The notes beneath the pieces were generated by a model. It was not told the origin of the DNA, did no database searches, and saw only the letters and a program-made list of their open reading frames with translations. This document shows, in pieces, positions 53,100 through 64,000 of a stretch of 64,000 nucleotides of DNA. This DNA comes from Allomyces arbusculus (lineage: Eukaryota > Blastocladiomycota > Blastocladiomycetes > Blastocladiales > Blastocladiaceae), in the NCBI GenBank assembly GCA_027604705.1, contig JADHYV010000011.1:372001-436000 (forward strand), written 5' to 3'. Each line of letters begins with the position of its first letter. Within the stretch, counting starts at the first letter, position 1. The position numbers and the translations under genes were made by a program.

Positions 53100-54925
53100 A
53101 TGAGACCTCCACCTTGGAACAGGCATAACCAGTTCTGCCTAGACCTTTTACGATGCAGGGCACCGCCAACAGCCCAGGCATTGTCGAGTACACGATTCAG
53201 TATTTGCTCGGCGTTTGCAATGAAAAGGCTCCCACTCTCCAGGTTTCCGCCGTGTTCTACAAGATTTCGGGTAACCAGGTCAAGGACTCGCTTGCACAAC
53301 TGGCTGCTGTGTCTGGCAATGTCAAGACGCTCAATCTGGACCGCTTCATTGTCAGTTTCATGTCGACAACGATTCAGAACCTTGTGCACTTTCATGTCGT
53401 CTATGTACATTGCTCTTTGTCCTCAATTGCTCACAGGTTCAATGCCAGATCTGAGAACTGACGTGCACCAAAGCCCATGGCAGAAATGCGACCTGTCATT
53501 GTGCCACCAACCCGACAGCCCTGAACCACGAGTCGTTGCGGTCGCACATGGCCACACTGCTGAAGATCCGACACATATCAGGCTCCAGTTCGAAAATTCA
53601 GGCCAAAGCAACCTCGTCGACTTGGCGGGGTGCAAGGACAATAGGCGTACAGGCAATAGCTGCAACTTGGGCCATCAATTCGTCGCTCTTGACTCTGTTT
53701 TGTCATCGAGGCGCTCAACACTGGCGCACATGTTCACGTTCATCGTTCCTTGTCACGGCCTCTTGCTCGAAACAGTATGCTGATGACACCGATTGAGCCA
53801 TTGGTTTTGCAGCACAGACACGCAGTATTGTGATCAAGTCGGTCATGTGCGCTAGCCCTTTGACCCCATTGGCCCAAAAACATCAGTGCGAGCAGTTTGC
53901 CGGCCTTGATACGCTCCCGGATCCGGCTCCACCCAGCAAAGCGTGGAAACAGTTGATGATGGCAACAAGAACCGCACATCGCACCCACCGCCTGTGACCC
54001 ATGACCACTTCCTCCGCTGGACATACCAGGCGGGCTGCCCAATGTCGCCGCTTCGCCCATCGTTGTCGGTCTCCACGCTGACTCCCCCTCCCCTCGACGC
54101 CGAGTGTGTCGACTTGACACACGATGACGACGACCTGCCGGATCTGACGTCGGCAGCGACGATTGGTGCTTCTTCCCAAGGACGCGCATGCTTGCACTTG
54201 TCACCGTGATTTTGCAACGGCTGTGCGGGTTCGAGGGTTTTTGCAGCCGCCGTCACCGCAGCATGCGGATCGTGTTCTCTGCCACGCGCGGATGGGCGAG
54301 TGCAAAGTGAGGGCGGCGCACCAGGCGGCTGCATTTGCCAAGATGCGGCAAGTCGTCGGCACAGTCAATGTAGCAGTGGCCGTGCCACCTGTGTGGTCAA
54401 GGACCCTTTGGTCGCGCAACACAGTCTGCTGGAATCGCGCAGCAGCGCCGATGACATCGCACGCGTTGCAGAACCTGCGCCCGCGGCTTAATTGGCGCAA
54501 GTGACTGATTGGGATAACAACGCTGACTCGAGCGATGCCGAGTAGAAGCCGTCCAATTCTCGCCGTCGTTCTGCTCTACGTGCACGTCGCAGACGCGCCA
54601 TTCTTGCGTCATTTTTGCGCGAGACGGTCAACCGCGCACAAGGAAGCGGTCGAAAGGCTCCGATTTTGAACGTTTTGAACGACGGCCGGCTTGAACCGGT
54701 CATGAAGTTGCCCGGTATCGGCCGCACGTTGGCGCCGCGCATCTTTGACGGTGTAAACGACACGCGACCGTTTCGGTCGCTCTGCGACTTGCAAGGCGTC
54801 GCGGGCATTGGCAATGGGCGGCTCGTCAAATTGATTGAGGCTGTGCCCACCGCACGGGAGAACGCGACAGATGCGAGCCGATGGAGCTGGCTCCTTGCCC
54901 GCCGTGTGGGAGCAACCACGACGTG
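53100..54925 (+). pseudogene. Decayed kinesin-10 relative, copy 2
   Basis: Fragments match the intact gene in the same order and strand. There is a P-loop-adjacent piece, FTMQGTANSPGIVEYTIQYL (53150-53210, intact: [20 protein letters not shown]), then VSAVFYKISGNQVKDSLAQL, the switch II region LVDLAGCKDNRRTGN (53609-53653), and VIEALNTG near 53710. Later frames end in a well-preserved helix-hairpin-helix (VMKLPGIGRTLAPRIFDGV and GVAGIGNGRLVKLIEAVP, 54700-54845). The frames are not collinear, the first motor exons are missing, and stops separate the parts. It is the more diverged of the two relatives. The C-terminal frame from 54615 to 54926 is still open. Confidence 0.65.
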
Positions 54926-56230
54926 AACTGGTTTGGGTAGTAGTACCTCGATGCCGCGTGGGAAGCATCGGCCCGAAAGAAGGAAAACAACGAGAACTGC
55001 GTCGCCAGTGCTATCGGCATCGCCTGGCGATGCCTGAGCGACACAAGACGAACTGGTTCGGAGGTGCATTCGTGGGGGTGCATTGAGAATGCGCGTTCAG
55101 GAATTTTGTGGATTTGAACAGCACCTCAAGTCGAATGAGCCTGCATTTGTCTTGGTGAGCGATCACAATTCTCAAACACTCGACACAATTTCGTAGTTTG
55201 GTTCTGATCATGGGAACTCATCACAGGAAGTCACCCTGGCCAGATCCACGACGAAGAACACGAGCAGAACATGTTGAATACGGAATGCTTATTAAGCCAG
55301 CCCCGGGAAAGGGACGATCCCTGCAGATGGGATCATACATTTTGATGTCAGAGCTCACCATAACATGTGCATGCTTGCTCGCATTTTGATCCGACAAGAT
55401 CTGAGTTGCGCCCATCACGGAAGCGCTGGATTTTGCAATTTAGCGGGGGAAAGTGAGCAGTTTACGTTTCTGATATCCTAACGTGGCCTGGTTTGATGCA
55501 GAAGATGGCCATGGTGATGTGGAAACGACATGACATGGCTCGCACCACATCCGCAGTTGAACCACATCCACATGTTTATAACCGCTGGATCTATTCACTT
55601 CGACCCATGAACAACCCATCAGCAGCGTCGGCATGCTTGGATCATAGTTTACCGTTGCGCTGCCATGCGGAAACGTTTTGATCCGCGCAATCTGCGGAGC
55701 TGGGAGTGCATGCACCGCTCCACGTTACTCATAAATTCGGCACGCGATTTTTTCGCGCCACGCATTCATCACATTTGTTCACCGTTATTGGGGCGTCACA
55801 TTTTGCTGCCTCACCTTCGTCTGTAATTTTCTCACTGTTCCACACATCGAGCCACATTCGCGCAGCTCGGCCCAACGCACCACATAGATAGCAATAACAT
55901 TCAACAGCTGCAAGAGTTATCGATTTGCACACGAGCGCCCGCTCCAGCCGGAATCCAATAAACCGACTTGGCCCGGAATGGCCGCGCCACAGCCGCCATT
56001 GCGCACGGCGTCAAGATCGCGCCAAGTGCGCTCGATACTGCGCATTCGCCCGTGCCTGTTGGACTAGCAGCAAGAGTCTATTCTATCCTGCCCTGACCCA
56101 AAATTTGCGTCGGTACACGTCCAACGGCGGGACGAGCACGAGGTAATCGAGTAATAAAAGACTCTCTTGCTATATGAGACGGCGCTGCGCTGATCCGTGC
56201 AAGCCTGACCCTGCAAGCATGCTCTGGGTA
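54926..56230. other. Intergenic region between the two kinesin pseudogenes
   Basis: The GC content is lower than in the flanks. No frame longer than about 90 codons shows family similarity. Nothing is recognised. Confidence 0.4.
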
Positions 56231-58143
56231 TAGGCTTGACCGGACCTATGGGCCTGAATCGTTGCAGCAGTACCTTTTCAACGAGACCGTGCGCCCGATG
56301 CTCGACGAGGTGCTCACGGGCGTGACACGACCATTTTTGCCTACGGTGCGCTCGCATCCCCCCGCGTCCCCTCGCCATACCCACAAACGGACCCGTATCT
56401 CGCGCGCTAGGTATGAGCGGTTTTGGCAAAACCTTCACAATCGAGGGCACTGACGAGCACCCAGGTATTGTCATCAACACGGTCACGTACCTGCTCGCCA
56501 AGCGCACGCACGCCGACGACTGTTCCTTTCCGTGTCGTTCTTCGAGATCTAGTGCGGCAAAATCATCGACTTGCTTGCCGCCGCCGGGCCGACGAGTTTG
56601 CGATGGCACCGTCGACGTCGGGTCATGGCTCGCTCAATGGGCCTGGGTCGAAATTGCTCGACATTCGCGCCACGGGCAACAAGGGCCAGCAGCTCAAGGA
56701 GTCGTGTGCGATCATCAAGTCGCTCCTTACACTTGGCACCATTGTCGATGCGCTTAACGAAGGGCTGCCGCACGTGCCGCTCCGCACGTCCAAGCTGACG
56801 CGGATCCTTCAGTCACGCGTAACAATATTTATTCAGCTTGAGACTCGCCTCTCCGACTCTAACTACGTCGGATCTTCCGTGAGCAGGACTCGCTGGGCGG
56901 CAACGCGGCCGTGCTCTTGATTGCGTGTGTGGCCAGGTCCAGTTTGTCCACGACACGCATTCGACGCTCCAGTTTGCTGCCAATTCGCGCAAAATTGTCA
57001 ACAACCCGGTCGTGAACCGTGATGTTTCGCTCCAGCCGCCGCCCCCACCGCCTCCAGCAACCGTACTCGAGACGCCTGCCCGACCGCTGGCGTCATTACG
57101 TGGAACTCAGCCATTATTCGATCTTCTGTGCATTTCCGCAGCGCCGTCAACCCCGAAGTGCCCGGTCGGCGACCGCGACTTTGCGGGAACGCCGTCGATA
57201 TTGCGACGAACATCGATGCCGCGGTGGACACCACGATCACCGCAACTGCCGCCTTTTCCCGCACTTGGCGTTGGCAAGAAACGCGCCCGCGAGACGAGCG
57301 TGGAGGATCTTGAGGCCGCGAGTAAGCGCGTCAAGTGCAACCATCAACTCGCGCAGGTCGTGTCCATGGAACCTCTGTCGCCTACACCGTCACCCAAAAT
57401 GACTCGCTCACATTCGGCAATGCCGAATCCGTTTCCATCAGCACCCGTTACCGCCGCTCCGCCTTCTCCACCTCCGCCCGTGCCTGCCACCACGCTCCAC
57501 GGGCCTGACTTGGCGCCTGACGCCAAATCGGCTGCTCCACTTCAACCTGCGACCGTTCCCGCACCTTTGTGCTGCCACCGTCCGACGCCCTGCCCTTGCT
57601 AATTGGCCAAGCACCACCCTCTCTGCTCGCCGGCTTTGGATCATCATTGGTCGCGCTCGGGTCGTCCCTGACAGCACCGACCTTGTCGCCGACCGCGATC
57701 CGGTCGTCGTTCTTGTCGGCCACATCGTCGCTGATGCGCTCGCGTCGTCGCCGGCGCTTTTCGAGCTGCTCGTGGTCGTGTCTGGTCCAGGTCGCGTCTG
57801 GTCTTCCGGCGTTGGATGCCGCCAATACAACCATTCCACCAGTCGCGGCGGCCTCGGTGCAAACCGACTTTGATCCGCCCTTTCCCACGCCTGCTGTGTC
57901 GTTGCAGTCGGACCCGCGTCGACCTTGACCGCCCGGACCGCGTCGCCACCCGTTGCTGCCCCGCCAGTTGGTGCCGGTGCGGCACCGCAGTGCGTCGCGA
58001 CGTGGGCGGTTCACGGCCGTCGATGAACTCAAGTCGATCAAGGGGATCACCGACAAGATTCCGGCCAAGATGGTGCACGCGTTTTTGCGCGGCGGAGCGG
58101 CGCGCGGACGCCGTCGACGCTACTGGGTGAAGGGGTGTCGGTG
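56231..58143 (+). pseudogene. Decayed kinesin-10 copy 3, close to the intact gene
   Basis: The order of exons and even introns follows the intact gene. LDRTYGPESLQQYLFNETV corresponds to exon 2, in which one base is lost near 56320. The P-loop reads [12 protein letters not shown] instead of [12 protein letters not shown]. One base is missing near 56525, and a Tyr codon has become TAG in GAGATCTAG at 56548. A deletion then removes about 0.33 kb, including intron 3, switch I and switch II, joining SLDIR-like sequence straight to [12 protein letters not shown]. After [19 protein letters not shown] a further frame change precedes [21 protein letters not shown] Pro-rich tail and one helix-hairpin-helix unit (SIKGITDKIPAKMVHAFL) remain. 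It cannot make a working motor. Confidence 0.8.
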
Positions 58144-58341
58144 AACGGATATGTGTTGCGTGCAGCGCGGAGAGAGAGGTTCGTTTTTTCGTTGACGTTT
58201 TATGGTAAATTATGATATGCAATACCCAAACGTGTGCCGGGAATGAATCGGCCTAATGTATTTCAAGTGATGCGCATGGCAAAGAAAGTGTGCAGCGAGT
58301 CGTTGACGACTCCCATCCCAACGACCCGACCCCGATCCGTG

Positions 58342-59714
58342 TCAGGGGTCGGTCGTGCGTCTAAAAAAAATGTATCGGAATCGGGGGTGGAGAAGATGTG
58401 CGGCACGCCTTGTCCGTCGAGTGCGCTCAGCGGCACGTCGCAATCCAGCCGTCCTCGTCGTTGTCGTGCACGTGCACCGGAGCGGCCGGCTCGGCGGCCT
58501 CGGCCGAACCGTGCGGTGCCTCGCTGCCGTCGTAGTCGGCCTTGTCATCCTCCTAGCGCATAGAACGTGAGTCTCCAGTTCAAAGCGCGACCGGCGGATC
58601 GGACGGAGGCGGACCTCCATATCCTCGTCGTCATCGTCTTGATCATCCTCGTCGACCTGTGCCGCGCGGGCACCGACGACACATGTGAGGTCCAAGTGCG
58701 CGGGCGCGAGGGAACCCCACATGAACACGCTCCCGTCGCGCACGCGCTCCATGGCCTTGACGCCGTCTGAGTGGAACATGTAGAAGTGGCCATTGTTGCA
58801 TGCGGTGAGACAGCTCGTGCACGGCGCGACGACCGAATAACCGATGCAGTTGCCGCTAATTACATCCACCCGCACGAATTCAGGGACCGCCCGGCACCGC
58901 CAAGTCGAAACGAGCGAATTGCAGCAACGTACCACCCGAGACACGCGACGTCATTGATCTTGCACTGGCAATTTTCGGTCATGTACTCGTCGTGCACGAG
59001 CTGAATCGCGCCGACCAGCGGCGCATCCGTCGAATAGAGCTCCACTTTCGTATCAGCCAGCAGGATCGCCTTCATCCCACGCTTTCCAATGGTGCGCGTG
59101 CAGTGGCGGCACAACAAGTCGCAGACGGGCTTCGACCGGAATTGCGGGTGCAGGTGCGCGACCGACGTGTCAGGCACGGCCGGCGCTGGGACGGGGGCGG
59201 GGCGGAGACTCGATGCGCCCGGCGGAAGTTCGCGCACAGGAATGTACCCGATTGCGGTCGTCGTCTGCTGGTGGTGGTAGTAGAGCTGCGCGGCCTCGGC
59301 GGCCGTTGCGGTGGGCGATCCGGGCGGGTTGAGCAGCGACGACGCGATCCGGGACGCGCGCATCGCGTTGCGTCGGGCCGAGGTCGGCCACTGCGCCGCA
59401 TTTCTCGGTGTCGGGTTCGTCTCGGGCGGCGGCGCGTGCGGCATCGCGAGCGAGGCCGGCGGGTTCGACGCGCCGTCGAAGTGCAGGCTGCGGACGTACT
59501 GCACGTGCACGGCAGCGCGGTCGGCGCGGTCAGCACGACGCGAGTTGTAGGCGGCCGACGGCCACTCGAAGCCGGATCCGGCCGGGTTGCGGCGCGCTGA
59601 GGACGGGCGAGGGAGAGTCGTCGCGGGGGAGCCGGTGGAGGCGGCGCGCACGGCGGCGTCGGTCAGAGAGGGCGACGTGGCGGTCGCAAGCGAGGAGTGG
59701 AGGACGGGCGCCAT
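58342..59714 (-). CDS. FAM72: FAM72-family protein (385 aa)
   Basis: FAM72 is a conserved Cys-rich family linked in animals to DNA-uracil repair (binding UNG2) and proliferation. Four exons: 59714-58933, 58855-58615, 58552-58437 and 58360-58342. Introns are 77, 62 and 76 nt; the last exon is 19 nt. The conserved core (about 195-300) has VCDLLCRHCTRTIGKRGMKA, ILLADTKVELYSTD, then CKINDVACLGCGNCIGYSVV across intron 1 and PCTSCLTACNNGHFYMFHS, with the expected cysteines. A 190-residue low-complexity N-terminal extension and an acidic C-terminus (DEDDQDDDDEDM) are unlike the short animal proteins. The last two introns are inferred: without them the frame turns Arg-rich, and the final intron has a strong TTTTTTTTAG acceptor. 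Confidence 0.85.
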
Positions 59715-62662
<2,948 letters not shown>

Positions 62663-63490
62663 TTTCAGTTCATCGATGGTGGAGTGAAGTGGTATTGGAA
62701 CGAGGAATTATTGCTTTGCTTGTTGTCGTTTTACATCTTCCCATTTCCCTGATTGGGCCGAGCACGGGTGCGTGCGCTCGCTTCTCGTCTCGTCTTTTCG
62801 CTTCTTCTTCTCTTTGTCACCGTCGTTTCTCTCTCGTGTTGGACCATCGTGTGTACCGACCGACCGACCCCTGTGCGCTGCTCCATTTGCATCTTGTTTG
62901 GGAAGGGCCACTCTTTTGTGTCGCGTAGGAGGGCACTCTGATCCTGCCCCGTCGCATTGTAAATAAATCCAGCAATGCCTTGAATGATCCATCTTCCACG
63001 CGAGCATGGTAGACAGGGCAACGCCGTGGACCTCTCGACGTGCTGCTCTGTTGGCGTGGTGTCCAGAGTGAACTCGAAGAGAGCGGATTGTCGACGCGTT
63101 CTTGGTTGGAGAGGAGTGTTCCGAAGAAGCTCGACAGATTTGGCGCGCAGGTCACGCCCGGACGGGTCCAAGTCGAATAACATCACTCAACCTGCCCAGG
63201 CACGTTTCTCTCAGGAAAACTCGATCACAAGGAAGAAATCCGATTGGCTGCCCGCGGTTGCCAGTCACGCATCGGTCGACACGCGTCCTGACTCGGACCG
63301 CTGTCGCTTTTTGCTCGCCAACGTCGCCGTTCTCGTTCGCGGCCGGAATCGTTTGATTGACCACGAGTTCGAGGATCACAGGGCGCAACTTGGCGAACCC
63401 GACCCGCCAGGCTTCAAAAATGGGACCACGACCCACGCGAGCTGGACGCCATTTCTCCAACTGCTTCTCGCCAGCTTCACCAACACCAAG
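62663..63490. other. Intergenic between the MAP kinase and ILV3
   Basis: It contains the kinase 3' flank and the ILV3 promoter. A minus-strand frame from an ATG near 63183 ([20 protein letters not shown]) has some coding look, but no family or partner exon was found. Confidence 0.35.
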
Positions 63491-63985
63491 ATGACCTTGG
63501 CCGCACGATCCTCGACCGTCACCGCCGCCGCGGCCCTGCGCCGGCATGCCGCACGCACCAGCACCATCACCCGGCGCTATGCGGCCACCCCGGCCGGGAT
63601 CTCCGCCGACATTCCCATTGCGCCCGCGACCGCCGCCCAACTCTCGGCCCTCCCACCCGTCGCGCCCGGCCTGAACCGTTTTTCAGCGCGCATCACGCAA
63701 CCCAAGTCGCAGGGCGCAAGCCAGGCGCAACTGCATGCGACGGGCTTGACGCGCGCGACCATGGCGCTGCCGCAAGTCGGGATCAGCAGCGTCTGGTACG
63801 AGGGCAATCCGTGCAATATGCACTTGAACGATTTGGCATTGCACGTCAAGAAGGGGGTCGAGGCCGCTGGGTTGGTCGGGTTCCGGTTCAATACGATTGG
63901 GGTGTCGGACGGCATGTCGAATGGCACGTCTGGGATGCGGTTTTCGTTGCAGTCGCGCGATATTATTGCGGATTCGATTGAGACG
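63491..63985 (+). CDS. ILV3: Dihydroxy-acid dehydratase, mitochondrial (first exon; gene continues beyond the window)
   Basis: This Fe-S enzyme makes the 2-keto acids for valine and isoleucine (and leucine) synthesis. The first 165 codons are visible. The N-terminus ([20 protein letters not shown] then RRYAATP) is a mitochondrial presequence. The mature part shows the family signatures [39 protein letters not shown] (with the first cluster cysteine), [20 protein letters not shown] and [17 protein letters not shown]. The exon ends at 63985 before GTACGT, the usual donor of this genome, and the rest lies past the window end. The ATG at 63491 is the only in-frame start that yields a presequence. 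Confidence 0.93.
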
Positions 63986-64000
63986 GTACGTCTGCGTTGG

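Overview
The window looks like nuclear DNA of a GC-rich, early-diverging fungus. Most host genes are spliced, and almost all introns are 46-80 nt, usually starting GTACG and ending TAG. The gene set is fungal: a Fus3/Kss1-type MAP kinase, ISN1, a fungal-type SURF1 and mitochondrial ILV3. A FAM72 homologue and a small Dpy-30-motif protein of the kind found in flagellar proteins hint at a zoosporic lineage (chytrid or Blastocladiomycota). The phylum is inference; I cannot name a species.

Layout. 0-0.7 kb: the 3' end of an unrecognised gene. 1.4-9.9 kb: a CpG-poor transposon island with a DIRS-like reverse-transcriptase fossil, a Harbinger element (Myb-like ORF plus inactive transposase), a 31-bp-TIR element and internal repeats. 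10.9-15.5 kb: a proline-rich protein and a Q-rich two-finger C2H2 factor. 15.5-18.4 kb: no recognisable gene. 18.4-33.0 kb: dense housekeeping genes, namely eIF2B-epsilon, CSN7, a mitochondrial P-loop ATPase, NOL12/Rrp17, listerin (LTN1), RPS5 with a 570-nt intron, and a Dpy-30-motif gene. 33-35.6 kb: a second CpG-poor island. 36.4-42.1 kb: ISN1, SURF1 and an acidic orphan. 42.9-59.7 kb: a telobox Myb protein, a 0.7-kb foldback element carrying a tiny spliced ORF, HEI10/CCNB1IP1, a SERF-family protein, an intact kinesin-10 with two decayed relatives downstream, and FAM72. 61.3-62.7 kb: the MAP kinase. 63.5 kb to the end: the first exon of ILV3.

Functional themes. eIF2B-epsilon, NOL12, LTN1 and RPS5 all act in translation or ribosome production and quality control, and lie within 14 kb. 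The telobox Myb, HEI10 and kinesin-10 all act on chromosomes and lie within 10 kb. These neighbourhoods may be chance. Four head-to-head gene pairs (eIF2B-epsilon/CSN7, NOL12/LTN1, RPS5/Dpy-30, ISN1/SURF1) share intergenic regions of about 0.4-0.5 kb.

Exon joins were worked out by hand from reading-frame continuity, GT-AG ends and family knowledge. Every join given as a CDS restores a single frame and a total coding length divisible by three. No database search was run.
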